35,813 nt of DNA. It comes from Avidehalobacter sp964569265 (lineage in GTDB: Bacteria; Bacillota; Dehalobacteriia; UBA4068; UBA4997). Shown piece by piece: positions 23,205 through 31,860 of the stretch. Location: NCBI GenBank assembly GCA_964569265.1, contig CAZMTO010000016.1, positions 1 to 35,813 on the forward strand, in the 5' to 3' direction. The notes under the pieces were generated by a model, which was not told the DNA's origin, searched no databases, and was given only the letters and a program-made list of their open reading frames with translations. The position numbers were made by a program, and so were the translations under genes. Within the stretch, counting starts at the first letter, position 1, and each line of letters begins with the position of its first letter.

Positions 23205-25622
23205 TTAAAGCAGGGCTTCCTTCAAAACCTCGCTCAGGTTTTCCACCGGCACAAACCGCACGTTATCGCGCACAATTTGCGGTATATCCGGCAGGTCGCG
23301 CCGGTTATCCTTGGGTATTATCACCGTTTTTACGCCGGCCCTGTGCGCGGCAATGGCTTTTTCTTTAAGCCCGCCAATGGGCAGCACCCGCCCGGCCAAG
23401 GTTATCTCACCGGTCATCGCAACGTCGTGGCGCACCTTACGGCCGCTAAAAGCACTGGCCAGCGCCGTTGCCATGGTAATACCTGCACTGGGGCCGTCTT
23501 TGGGTATGGCACCCTCCGGCACGTGGATATGTATATCCAGCTTATCAACTTCTTCCGGCACGTTATATTGCTTGCCGACAGAACGCAGGTATGTCCAGCC
23601 GGTTTGCGCGCTTTCCTTCATAACATCGCCAAGCTGCCCGGTTAATATAAGGCTGCCCTTACCCGGCAGCAGGCGTGCTTCTACCACCAGCGTATCACCG
23701 CCGGCCGCCGTCCACGCCAAACCGGTCACCTGCCCAACGCGGTCTTTTTTATCTATAACGTCATAATGGAACTCCGGCTCGCCCAAAAACTGCTTTAAAT
23801 TACGGGCGTTTACCTTTAGCTGCTGCCAATCGCCCGCTACAATGCCCTTTACAGCTTTGCGGCAAATCTTGGCCAAATGGCGCTCTAAGCTTCTTACACC
23901 GGCCTCGCGCGTATATTTGCGTATAACCTCTAACAGCGCCCCCTCTGATATCGTAAGCTGCTTGTTGGTAAGGCCGTGTTCTTTAAGCTGGCGGGGCAGC
24001 AAATGCCGCCGGGCAATTTCCAGCTTTTCGTCCTCAGTATAGCTGTCCAACCGCACAATTTCCATTCTGTCCCACAGCGGCTCCGGTATATCCTGCTCTA
24101 CATTGGCGGTGGTTATAAACAACACCTGCGACAAATCAAACGGCAGCTCCAGATAATGGTCACTAAAGGTACTGTTCTGCGCCGGGTCTAAAACCTCAAG
24201 CATAGCACTGGCCGGGTCACCCCTAAAATCGCTGGCCATTTTGTCTATTTCGTCCAGCAAAAACAGCGGGTTAGCCACCCCGGCATTTTTAATATACTGC
24301 ATAATGCGGCCCGGCTGGCTGCCAATATAAGTTCTGCGGTGCCCGCGAATTTCTGCTTCATCGTGTACGCCGCCCAAGGATACCCGCACATATTTGCGCC
24401 CCAAGGCTCTGGCAATAGATGCCGCCAGCGAGGTTTTGCCCACACCGGGCGGCCCCGCCAGGCACAGTATCGGCCCTTTAAGGTTGCCGGAATGTTGCCG
24501 CACCGCCAGATATTCCAAAATACGCTCCTTAACCTTAGTCAGCCCATAGTGGTCTTCGTTTAATATGCGCTCGGCTTCGGCAAGGTCAATTTTGTCCTCC
24601 GAATATTTGTTCCATGGCATATCCAGCACCCATTCAATATAATTTTCCAGCACGCTGGCTTCTGCCGTCAGCGGCGGCATATGGCGCAGGCGGCCAAATT
24701 CCTTATTCAGGCGCTCCACCACATAGGCCGGCAGGTCAAGGCTTTCCATACGGCGGCGGTATTCTTCAATTTCACCGCTGCGATCCTCCGCTTCGCCCAG
24801 TTCACTGTTTATGGCGCGCAACTGTTCACGCAGATAATATTCCTTTTGGTTGCGGTCTATCTGGTTATGCACACGCACACCGATTTTGCGTTCCAAATCC
24901 AGAATTTCCGTTTCCTTTTGGATAATTTGCAACAGCAGTTCAATGCGCTCCGCCAAATCAACGGCTTCCAGCAGCTTTTGGCGCTCCGGCAGGGGCAAAA
25001 ACAAATTGCCCGCCACCACATCGGCCAGCTCACCGGCGTTTTCTATAACACCCACACGGTTGGCAGCCTCGGCCGGGTATTTTTTGTTCAGCGTTACATA
25101 CTGCGCAAACGCCTCTTTAAGGCGGCGCTTTAAGGCTTCGTGCAGGGCGGTTGTGTCAGTCGGGTCATCGTGATATTCACGCACCACCGCCACCGCATAC
25201 GGCTCGCTTTGCGTATAATATTCGGCACGGGCACGGCAAATACCGCTTACCATAAGGCGCACAGTGCCGCCCGGCAGTTTAAGCACCTGCTTTACCTCGC
25301 AGATGGTGCCCATAGCAAAAACGTCGTCCTCCTGCGGGTCGTCCACCTGAACATCCTTTTGCATAGCCAAAAACAGTTCTCGCCCGGTAAGCATAGCTTC
25401 GTCCAGCGCCTGCACACTTTTGGCACGGCCAACATCCAAATGCACGGTAGAAAACGGAAACACCAGCATACCTCTCAGCGGTATCATCGGCATTTCTTCC
25501 AAACCGTCCGGCAGCTCCGGCAACGGCTCGGCTTCTTCAAAAATCTCCTCGCGACGTATCCCCTCCTCCGGAAACACCGGAAAATCGTGCGTCCACGCCG
25601 GTCTATTATTATCGTTTGGCAT
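23205..25622 (-). CDS. lon: ATP-dependent protease Lon (LonA)
   Basis: 805 residues; ATG after GGAGG. The N-terminal LON substrate domain starts at about 44 (MPMIPLRGMLVFPFSTVHLDVGR), after an acidic extension of about 35 residues. The AAA+ module carries Walker A GPPGVGKTSLAAS (about 390), LFLLDEIDKM and the sensor region. The protease domain carries the catalytic Ser in PKDGPSAGITMATAL (about 710) and the Lys in GGLKEKAIAAHRAG (about 755). It degrades misfolded and regulatory proteins. Promoter at 25662-25690; engB and ymdB follow. Confidence 0.98.
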   Translation of the reverse strand: MPNDNNRPAWTHDFPVFPEEGIRREEIFEEAEPLPELPDGLEEMPMIPLRGMLVFPFSTVHLDVGRAKSVQALDEAMLTGRELFLAMQKDVQVDDPQEDDVFAMGTICEVKQVLKLPGGTVRLMVSGICRARAEYYTQSEPYAVAVVREYHDDPTDTTALHEALKRRLKEAFAQYVTLNKKYPAEAANRVGVIENAGELADVVAGNLFLPLPERQKLLEAVDLAERIELLLQIIQKETEILDLERKIGVRVHNQIDRNQKEYYLREQLRAINSELGEAEDRSGEIEEYRRRMESLDLPAYVVERLNKEFGRLRHMPPLTAEASVLENYIEWVLDMPWNKYSEDKIDLAEAERILNEDHYGLTKVKERILEYLAVRQHSGNLKGPILCLAGPPGVGKTSLAASIARALGRKYVRVSLGGVHDEAEIRGHRRTYIGSQPGRIMQYIKNAGVANPLFLLDEIDKMASDFRGDPASAMLEVLDPAQNSTFSDHYLELPFDLSQVLFITTANVEQDIPEPLWDRMEIVRLDSYTEDEKLEIARRHLLPRQLKEHGLTNKQLTISEGALLEVIRKYTREAGVRSLERHLAKICRKAVKGIVAGDWQQLKVNARNLKQFLGEPEFHYDVIDKKDRVGQVTGLAWTAAGGDTLVVEARLLPGKGSLILTGQLGDVMKESAQTGWTYLRSVGKQYNVPEEVDKLDIHIHVPEGAIPKDGPSAGITMATALASAFSGRKVRHDVAMTGEITLAGRVLPIGGLKEKAIAAHRAGVKTVIIPKDNRRDLPDIPQIVRDNVRFVPVENLSEVLKEALL

Positions 25623-25661
25623 AAAATACCTCCGTCTTACTCTTTTAATGTGTCAACTTAT

Positions 25662-25690
25662 ATTGTACCACATTTATCTGCTGTTGGCAA
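25662..25690 (-). promoter_or_regulatory. Sigma-A-type promoter of lon-engB-ymdB
   Basis: TTGCCA (25685-25690) and TACAAT (25662-25667), 17 bp apart on the minus strand, about 40 bp before lon. No CIRCE or CtsR tandem heptad is seen next to it. Confidence 0.75.
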
Positions 25691-25708
25691 ACCATAAAAA
25701 TTTCCGCA

Positions 25709-25742
25709 AAAAAAGCCGACGGAGCAACTGCCCCATCGGCTT
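25709..25742 (-). terminator. Rho-independent terminator of clpX
   Basis: AAGCCGAtGGGGC pairs with GCtCCGTCGGCTT (25713-25742) around a 4-base loop, followed on the minus strand by TTTTTTG. It closes the tig-clpP-clpX unit. Confidence 0.88.
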
Positions 25743-25765
25743 AATGTTTATGCGGCTTTTGCCGC

Positions 25766-27022
25766 CTAAGCGCTGGTTTTTTCGTCCGCAGTCACCAGCA
25801 GCGGCGGCTGATGATTTTTCAGCGTATCCAGCGTTATTACACATTCGGTAACATCCTCGCGCGACGGCAGCTCATACATAGTATCCAGCATCATCGCCTC
25901 AAAAATGGCCCTAAGCCCACGCGCACCGGTTTTGCGGCTAAGCGCCTCGTCGGCGGCAGCAGCCAAAACATCATCGTTAAACTTAAGCTCTATGCCGTCC
26001 ATTTCCAGCAGCTTTTTATACTGCTTTACCAGCGCGTTTTTCGGCTCGGTCATAACGCGCAGCAGGGCGGCTTTATCCAACGATTGCAGCGTTACCATTA
26101 TCGGCAGGCGGCCGACAAATTCCGGAATCAAGCCAAATTTCAGCAAATCCTCCGGCATAACCTTTTCCAGTATCGCGTCTTCTTCGGCACGGGTAGCGGC
26201 AATTTCAGCGCCAAAGCCCAGTGTTTTGGTGTTAACACGCTGCTTAATAATATTTTCAATACCGCAAAATGCACCGCCGCAGATAAACAAAATGTTGGTG
26301 GTGTCAATTTGCAGCAGCTCCTGGTGCGGGTGCTTGCGCCCGCCCTGCGGCGGCACCGATGCAACCGTACCTTCTAAAATTTTAAGCAGTGTCTGTTGAA
26401 CACCCTCGCCGGACACATCACGTGTTATCGAGGGATTTTCGCTTTTTCGGGCAATTTTGTCAATTTCGTCAATATATACAATACCCTTTTGCGCGCGTTC
26501 AATATCGTAGTCGGCAGCCTGTATCAGCTTCAGCAAAATGTTTTCTACATCTTCGCCCACATAGCCGGCCTCCGTCAGCGATGTTGCATCAGCTACCGCA
26601 AACGGCACATTCAGTATTTTAGCCAGGGTTTCGGCCAGCAGGGTTTTGCCGCAGCCCGTTGGCCCCAGCATTAAAATGTTGCTTTTTTGCAGCTCAACAT
26701 CATCAGCCAAATTGCCGCAGCGTATGCGCTTGTAGTGGTTATACACCGCCACCGCCAGCACCCGTTTGGCGTTATCCTGCCCGATAACGTAATCGTCCAA
26801 AATCGCCTTAATTTCCTGCGGTTTAGGTATTTCGGCAAAATCTTCTTCGTCAGCAACATCATCAGCCTGATAAATATCTTCTTCAACAATTTCGGCACAA
26901 AGTTCAATACATTCGTTGCAAATGCACACACCCGGGCCTGCTATCAGCTTTCTTACCTGGTCCTGCGTTTTACCGCAAAAAGAACAGCGCACACGATCGG
27001 TATCATCTGGCCTCATCGGCAT
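25766..27022 (-). CDS. clpX: ATP-dependent Clp protease ATP-binding subunit ClpX
   Basis: 418 residues. The N-terminal zinc-binding domain has CSFCGK and CICNEC (C4). The AAA+ core carries Walker A GPTGCGKTLLAE, Walker B VYIDEIDKIARK, and the pore loop GYVGEDVE. The ClpP-contacting IGF-type loop and the closing RKTGARGLRAIFEAMMLD sensor-2 block are present. ClpX unfolds tagged proteins and feeds them to ClpP. The start at 27022 follows GAGGAG. It sits 36 bp after clpP; cotranscription with tig and clpP is the common order in Firmicutes and Negativicutes. Confidence 0.98.
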   Translation of the reverse strand: MPMRPDDTDRVRCSFCGKTQDQVRKLIAGPGVCICNECIELCAEIVEEDIYQADDVADEEDFAEIPKPQEIKAILDDYVIGQDNAKRVLAVAVYNHYKRIRCGNLADDVELQKSNILMLGPTGCGKTLLAETLAKILNVPFAVADATSLTEAGYVGEDVENILLKLIQAADYDIERAQKGIVYIDEIDKIARKSENPSITRDVSGEGVQQTLLKILEGTVASVPPQGGRKHPHQELLQIDTTNILFICGGAFCGIENIIKQRVNTKTLGFGAEIAATRAEEDAILEKVMPEDLLKFGLIPEFVGRLPIMVTLQSLDKAALLRVMTEPKNALVKQYKKLLEMDGIELKFNDDVLAAAADEALSRKTGARGLRAIFEAMMLDTMYELPSREDVTECVITLDTLKNHQPPLLVTADEKTSA

Positions 27023-27058
27023 TTTCTCAGCTCCTCTTTACTTTACACCTTACAAGCT

Positions 27059-27646
27059 TCAGTGCTTATCAATAACCTCATCTATCAGGCCATATTTTTT
27101 GGCAGCCTCGGCACTCATAAAAAAGTCACGCTCGGTATCGGCGCAGATTTTTTTATAGGTTTGCCCGCTTCTTTCCGCCATAATACGGTTCAGCCTTTCC
27201 TTCATCTGAATAATACGTTTGGCGTGTATCTCAATATCGGTTGCCTGCCCTTGGGTACCGCCCAGCGGCTGATGTATCATAATTTCACTGTTAGGCAGGG
27301 CAAAGCGCTTACCGATTTCTCCGGCTGTAAGCAAAAAGGCACCCATACTGGCCGCCATACCAATGCAAATCGTGCTTACCGACGGACGAATATACTGCAT
27401 AGTGTCGTAAATTGCCATACCGGCTGTTATAGAACCGCCGGGGCTATTGATATACAGGTGAATATCCTTTTCCGGATCTTCCGATTCTAAAAAAAGCATT
27501 TGGGCAATAACCAGGTTGGCAACATCATCGTTTATTTCGCTGCCCAAAAAAATCACACGGTCTTTAAGCAGGCGCGAATATATATCGTAAGATCTTTCAC
27601 CGCGGCTGGTTTGCTCCACCACCATTGGCACCAACATACTCATCAT
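27059..27646 (-). CDS. clpP: ATP-dependent Clp protease proteolytic subunit ClpP
   Basis: 195 residues from the ATG at 27646 (a second ATG follows at 27643), after GGGGGAGGG; the longer frame start is not supported. Catalytic Ser lies in IGMAASMGAFLL (about residue 97) and His in SEIMIHQPLGG (about 122), with Asp later (about 171). The N-terminal LVPMVVEQTSRGERSYDIYSRLLKD and the hydrophobic-patch helices match the family. It forms the tetradecameric peptidase used by ClpX. Confidence 0.98.
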   Translation of the reverse strand: MMSMLVPMVVEQTSRGERSYDIYSRLLKDRVIFLGSEINDDVANLVIAQMLFLESEDPEKDIHLYINSPGGSITAGMAIYDTMQYIRPSVSTICIGMAASMGAFLLTAGEIGKRFALPNSEIMIHQPLGGTQGQATDIEIHAKRIIQMKERLNRIMAERSGQTYKKICADTERDFFMSAEAAKKYGLIDEVIDKH

Positions 27647-27677
27647 AGCGTCCCTCCCCCAAAAAGTCTTAGAAATA

Positions 27678-27710
27678 GTATGCGTATAGACCAAAGGTTT
27701 ATACGCATAC
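27678..27710 (-). terminator. Perfect 11-bp hairpin between tig and clpP
   Basis: GTATGCGTATA and TATACGCATAC (27678-27688 with 27700-27710) pair perfectly around an 11-base loop. Minus-strand sequence after it is TATTTC, so it is not a strong terminator. It could be a processing site, a partial terminator or a regulator binding site in the clpP leader. Confidence 0.4.
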
Positions 27711-27738
27711 CCCAAAATATCTGTTTATTTGCCGCAAA

Positions 27739-29040
27739 TTATTTTACAATAGCGTTAGCATTGATAAACTCAATGGCCTTTAACATCTTTACATTGTACT
27801 CAAAAAAGCGCAACTGTTCGTTGGTAGCAAAGGTGTTTTTAATTTCCTGCAAGCTTTTGCCGTAAGCATCGGCAACTTCCTGCATCTGCTTATCCATATC
27901 AGCCTCGTCAGCCTCAATGTTTTCGGCCTTAACAATAGCCTCCAGCACCAAATCCTGCTTAACAGTCATCTCAGCGCGGTCTTTCTGCTTAGCCTTCCAG
28001 TCGGCACGGGTAGAATTGGTAATCTGGAAGAATTTTTCCAGGGTAAGGCCCTGATACTGCAACTGGCCTTCAAAATCGCCCAGCATCTGGTCAAGCTTGT
28101 CGTCAATCATAACAGCCGGAACATCAATTTCGGCATTGGCAACAACCTGTTCCAAAACCTTGTTGTTGGCAACATCGGTAGCCATCTGCTCTGCACGCTG
28201 GGTAAGCTCCTCACGCAGCTTTTCTCTCAGCTCAGCTACGGTGTCGCAATCCTCGCGCATATCCTTAACAAAATCGTCGTCTACCGGCGGCAAATCGCGG
28301 CGGCGAACTTCGTGTACCTTTACCTTAAATACGGCATCCTTGCCGGCCAGGTCGCTGCTGTGGTATTCTTCGGGGAAGGTTACCTTAACTTCGGTATCAT
28401 CGCCGGATTTTACACCAATCAACTGATCTTCAAAGCCGGGAATAAAGGTGTGGCTGCCAACAGTCAGCGGGTATTTTTCGCCCTTGCCGCCGTCAAATGC
28501 AACGCCGTCTACAAAGCCTTCAAAATCAATCAGGGCCGTATCGCCGTCTTCAATAGCCGAACCTGCCGGCAGGTCTATCATACGGGCAATATGCTCCTGC
28601 ATATGCTTAATTTCGTGGTCAATATCTTCTTCGGTGGGTACATAAACCTCTTTGGTGACCTCAATACCCTTGTACTGGCCCAGTTTAACTTCGGGCTTTA
28701 CAGTAACAACAGCACTCAGCACAACATCTTTGCCGCGTTCCAACTGCTTAATATCAAAGCGGGGCTGAGCTACGGGGAAGATGTCGGCAGCGTCGATAGC
28801 TGCGGAATACAAATCCTGCAACATTTCCTCTAAAGCTTCCTGAAGCAGGGCGGTTTCGCCTACATAATTTTCCACAATCTTAGCCGGTACTTTGCCGGAA
28901 CGGAAGCCGGGAATATTTACCTCTTTAGAGATTTTTTTGAGAGTTACCGCAATAGCCTGATCCAAATCGGCTGCGGCTGCGGTGATCTCCATTGTTACCT
29001 GATTGCCCTCGCGGGACAACACGTTTGCGTTTACCTTCAT
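27739..29040 (-). CDS. tig: Trigger factor
   Basis: 433 residues from the ATG at 29040 (KVNANVLSREGNQVTMEI); AGGAGG lies about 12 bases upstream, slightly far, and the longer frame has no site. The ribosome-binding domain carries VNIPGFRSGKVPAKI (the GFRxGKxP signature). The FKBP-type PPIase follows (about 165-245: GDTALIDFEGFVDGVAFDGG and HTFIPGFEDQLIG), and then the helical C-terminal chaperone arms. It binds nascent chains at the exit tunnel. First gene of tig-clpP-clpX; promoter at 29153-29181. Confidence 0.97.
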   Translation of the reverse strand: MKVNANVLSREGNQVTMEITAAAADLDQAIAVTLKKISKEVNIPGFRSGKVPAKIVENYVGETALLQEALEEMLQDLYSAAIDAADIFPVAQPRFDIKQLERGKDVVLSAVVTVKPEVKLGQYKGIEVTKEVYVPTEEDIDHEIKHMQEHIARMIDLPAGSAIEDGDTALIDFEGFVDGVAFDGGKGEKYPLTVGSHTFIPGFEDQLIGVKSGDDTEVKVTFPEEYHSSDLAGKDAVFKVKVHEVRRRDLPPVDDDFVKDMREDCDTVAELREKLREELTQRAEQMATDVANNKVLEQVVANAEIDVPAVMIDDKLDQMLGDFEGQLQYQGLTLEKFFQITNSTRADWKAKQKDRAEMTVKQDLVLEAIVKAENIEADEADMDKQMQEVADAYGKSLQEIKNTFATNEQLRFFEYNVKMLKAIEFINANAIVK

Positions 29041-29152
29041 AACTGCAATTTTCCTCCTAATCTTTACGCGCGGGGGCATACCACCAAACTGCGTATCTTA
29101 AAAATATAAATATGTTTTTGGGCATAGCTGCCCTGCCAACATTAAAAGCCAA

Positions 29153-29181
29153 ATTATATATATTCCATAGCGGCAGGGCAA
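29153..29181 (-). promoter_or_regulatory. Candidate promoter of tig, overlapped by a hairpin
   Basis: TTGCCC (29176-29181) and a perfect TATAAT (29153-29158), 17 bp apart on the minus strand. An inverted repeat CGGCAGG/CCTGCCG (29171-29177 with 29185-29191), probably the purB end hairpin, covers the -35. Transcripts start about 105 bp before tig. Confidence 0.65.
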
Positions 29182-29209
29182 TTTCCTGCCGGCTAATTTA
29201 ATTATTTGC

Positions 29210-30646
29210 TTAAACAAAAATATCGGCGCAAATTCCCAAATCGTCGGCATACTTTGCCAACACCGGCTGAACTTCTTCTGCCAAAAATTCGGCAGTTTGC
29301 TGCGGCGCACGGCCAACATAATTCTGCGGCTGCAAAATCTGCTGCAATTTGTCTAAATCGGTGCCAAAGGCTTCGTCGGCCGCAATAAGCTCCAGCAGGT
29401 TGTTATCCTTGCCCTCGCGCTTAACACGGTCGCCGGCCTGCATAGAATACTGACGTATTTTTTCGTGCAGCTCCTGACGATCTCCGCCCGCCTTTACGGC
29501 ATCCATCATAATATTTTCCGTCACCATAAAGGGCAGCTCGGCCAGCAGGTGCTTTTCAATAACCTTAGGATACACCACCAAACCGTCGGCAATGTTAAGA
29601 TACAGCTCTAAAATGGCATCTACCGCCAAAAAAGCCTCCGGTATGCTCAGCCGCTTGTTAGCCGAATCATCAAGGGTGCGTTCAAACCACTGGCTTGCCG
29701 CCGTAACCGCCGGATTAAGCGCATCTATCATCACATAGCGAGAAAGTGCCGCAATACGCTCCGACCGCATAGGGTTGCGCTTGTACGCCATAGCCGACGA
29801 ACCGATCTGGTTCTTTTCAAAAGGCTCCTCAATTTCTTTAAGGTGCTGCAACAATCTAATATCATTAGAAAATTTATGCGCACTTTCGGCAATACCGGCC
29901 AAGGTGTTCAAAACAAAGGCGTCAAGCTTGCGGCTGTAGGTTTGCCCCGATACCGCAAAACAGTCACCAAAGCCCATTTTGGCAGCAATACGGCGGTCAG
30001 CCTCTTTAACCTTTTCGTGGTCACCCTCAAAAAGCTCCATAAAGCTGGCCTGTGTGCCAGTGGTGCCCTTAGAGCCCAACAGCTTTAGCCCGCCAAGCCG
30101 ATACTCAACCTCCTGCAAATCCAGCAGCAAATCCTGAATCCACAGGGTAGCGCGCTTGCCCACCGTGGTAGGCTGCGCCGGCTGAAAATGCGTGTAAGCC
30201 AGCGTGGGCAGGTCTTTATATTCGGCAGCAAAGGCCGCCAGCTTGGCAATTACGTTTACCAGCTTTTTGCGCACCAGACACAGTGCATCGCGCATAATAA
30301 TAACATCGGTATTGTCGCCAACATAGCAGCTTGTGGCCCCCAAATGTATAATGCCTCTGGCCTTGGGGCAAAGGTCACCGTAGGTATGCACGTGCGCCAT
30401 AACATCGTGACGCAGCTTTTTTTCGTAGGCAGCGGCGGCCGCATAATCAATTTCGGCAGCGTGCGCTTTAAGCTCGGCTATCTGCTCATCGGTAATGTCC
30501 AAACCAAGCTCCTGCTCGGTTTCAGCCAAAGCAATCCATAGCTTTCGCCAAGTGCCAAACTTATTGTCCGCCGAAAATATAAACTGCATTTCTTTGCTGG
30601 CATAGCGCGTAGAAAGCGGACTGGTGTAATTATCGGTAGTTGTCAT
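29210..30646 (-). CDS. purB: Adenylosuccinate lyase
   Basis: 478 residues; ATG after AAGGAAG. Acts twice in purine synthesis (SAICAR to AICAR, and adenylosuccinate to AMP). The fumarase/aspartase-superfamily signature is GSSAMAYKRNPMRSERI; other conserved parts are KARGIIHLGATSCYVGDNTD, TLAYTHFQPAQPTTVGKR and LGSKGTTGTQASF. The length and these blocks resemble the eukaryotic-like ADSL form (about 480 residues) more than the ~430-residue Bacillus PurB. It is downstream of purC, separated by a 231-bp non-coding region with repeats. Confidence 0.96.
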   Translation of the reverse strand: MTTTDNYTSPLSTRYASKEMQFIFSADNKFGTWRKLWIALAETEQELGLDITDEQIAELKAHAAEIDYAAAAAYEKKLRHDVMAHVHTYGDLCPKARGIIHLGATSCYVGDNTDVIIMRDALCLVRKKLVNVIAKLAAFAAEYKDLPTLAYTHFQPAQPTTVGKRATLWIQDLLLDLQEVEYRLGGLKLLGSKGTTGTQASFMELFEGDHEKVKEADRRIAAKMGFGDCFAVSGQTYSRKLDAFVLNTLAGIAESAHKFSNDIRLLQHLKEIEEPFEKNQIGSSAMAYKRNPMRSERIAALSRYVMIDALNPAVTAASQWFERTLDDSANKRLSIPEAFLAVDAILELYLNIADGLVVYPKVIEKHLLAELPFMVTENIMMDAVKAGGDRQELHEKIRQYSMQAGDRVKREGKDNNLLELIAADEAFGTDLDKLQQILQPQNYVGRAPQQTAEFLAEEVQPVLAKYADDLGICADIFV

Positions 30647-30660
30647 AGTAGATCTTCCTT

Positions 30661-30682
30661 ATTATATGTGTATTATATGTGT
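30661..30682 (-). promoter_or_regulatory. Duplicated -10 boxes upstream of purB
   Basis: An exact 11-bp tandem repeat ATTATATGTGT (30661-30671, 30672-30682) carries two perfect TATAAT boxes on the minus strand, one helical turn apart. No good -35 hexamer is seen for either. The box nearer purB lies within 20 bp of its start codon, so only the farther one could give a leader with a ribosome site. Confidence 0.4.
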
Positions 30683-30704
30683 TTTACGGCTGATGATACG
30701 TTGT

Positions 30705-30866
30705 GGGCGGCCGGCACAGTGCCCTGTATGCGCCCTGCGGAGCGGCTTGTATAACTTGTTTCAATCAAGGCTGAATAAAGGATTATCTATTCCCGCCCAC
30801 CACCCTATATACCTTGGCAGGCAGCCTTGATTAAATTTATAGGACACAGCAGATGTGCCGCTATTG
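30705..30866. repeat. Inverted-repeat element between purB and purC
   Basis: AATCAAGGCTG (30763-30773) and CAGCCTTGATT (30822-30832) form a perfect 11-bp inverted repeat, nested inside CGGCACA (about 30712) and TGTGCCG (about 30854). A third pair, GTGGGCGG (about 30703) with CCGCCCAC (about 30793), crosses these. The right end resembles sequence downstream of dnaE (11342-11377). No coding potential; probably a MITE-like relic or structured RNA. No purine riboswitch is visible. Confidence 0.55.
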
Positions 30867-30877
30867 TCAATTCCGGT

Positions 30878-31585
30878 TTATAAACTTAGGCGCCGCGCAA
30901 CTTCCTTATACGCCTCCACCTCTCCGCCCAAATCACGGCGAAAACGGTCTTTGTCCAGCTTTTCATCAGTTTTGGCATCCCACAGGCGGCAGGTGTCCGG
31001 CGATATCTCATCAGCCAAAATAATTGTGCCGTCGTCCAAACGGCCACATTCAATCTTAAAATCTACCAGCTTAATGCCTACCCCGGCAAAAATCTTCTGC
31101 AAGGCAGCATTAACTTCAAAAGCAATATCGGCAATTTCAGACAGCTCTTCAAAGGTTGCAAGGCCCAGCGCATTTATCTGGTAATCGTTTATCATCGGGT
31201 CATTAAGCGCGTCGTTTTTGTAGCAAAACTCCAAAGTGGGCAGCGCCAAAGTGGTGCCCTCGGCAATGCCATAGCGGGCAGCAAAGCTGCCGGCTGCAAT
31301 GTTGCGCACAATAACCTCCAGCGGCACAATCTGCACACGCTTTACAATGGTTTCGCGGTCAGATATCTGCTCAACAAAGTGAGTAGGTATGCCTTTTTTG
31401 GCCAGTTCCTGCATCAGCTTGTTAGACATTTTGTTGTTTATAATGCCTTTTTCGTTGATCGTTCCCTTTTTGGCGCCATTAAATGCCGTTGCATCATCTT
31501 TGTAGCGCACCATATACAGGTTAGGGTCCGATGTTTTGAATACCTTTTTAGCTTTACCTTCGTAGAGCTGTTCTAAAACTTCCAT
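30878..31585 (-). CDS. purC: Phosphoribosylaminoimidazole-succinocarboxamide synthase
   Basis: 235 residues from the ATG at 31585, ten bases after AGGAGG (an ATG directly beside it is too close). PurC joins CAIR and aspartate with ATP to give SAICAR. Family blocks: QLYEGKAKKVFKT, GTINEKGIINNKMSNKLM, PLEVIVRNIAAGSFAARYG, VDFKIECGRLDDGTIILADEISPDTCRLWD. Its product is the substrate of PurB, encoded next. Other pur genes are not in the window. Confidence 0.97.
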   Translation of the reverse strand: MEVLEQLYEGKAKKVFKTSDPNLYMVRYKDDATAFNGAKKGTINEKGIINNKMSNKLMQELAKKGIPTHFVEQISDRETIVKRVQIVPLEVIVRNIAAGSFAARYGIAEGTTLALPTLEFCYKNDALNDPMINDYQINALGLATFEELSEIADIAFEVNAALQKIFAGVGIKLVDFKIECGRLDDGTIILADEISPDTCRLWDAKTDEKLDKDRFRRDLGGEVEAYKEVARRLSL

Positions 31586-31700
31586 GATAATCATTCCTCC
31601 TAAATTTTGCGTTTTTAGTTGATTTTTATATATTTGCAAAAGTTTTTATTTTTTTCAACAACGCCGTGTATACGCCGTGCGGCGAGGCTTTTGTAGCAAG

Positions 31701-31731
31701 AATTATAGCTAACTTTTATTAGAATACCAGA
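31701..31731 (-). promoter_or_regulatory. Candidate purC promoter at the edge of a MITE-like element
   Basis: A perfect TATAAT (31701-31706) on the minus strand lies about 115 bp before purC. The best -35, TTCTGG (31726-31731), is weak, is 19 bp away and is part of the terminal repeat of the neighbouring element. Confidence 0.35.
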
Positions 31732-31852
31732 AGGGCAAGAGTACCTTAGATTTAGGTGAGTACGGCTGCGCGAGCGATTTAGGCGTACTGACAGTACGCC
31801 GCTGAGCCAAGCAGACAACGAGCCTAAAGATGGTGTGCAGTTGCCCTTCTGG
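31726..31852. mobile_element. 127-bp MITE-like element with perfect terminal inverted repeats
   Basis: CCAGAAGGGCAA (31726-31737) and TTGCCCTTCTGG (31841-31852) are perfect 12-bp terminal inverted repeats. Inside is a 19-bp near-perfect palindrome GGCGTACTGACAGTACGCC (31782-31800) and an ATTTAGG/CCTAAA pair. No coding capacity. It fills most of the gap between gatB and purC, ending 9 bp from the gatB stop. The ends match no insertion sequence I can name. Confidence 0.7.
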
Positions 31853-31860
31853 GGCTATTG

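Noticed and set aside
25623..25700. Heat-shock operators (CIRCE, CtsR) before lon
   Set aside because: No inverted 9-bp CIRCE halves and no tandem GGTCAAA heptads are seen.
31586..31860. Purine riboswitch before purC
   Set aside because: No conserved three-way junction loop sequences are recognisable; the gap is mostly the MITE-like element.
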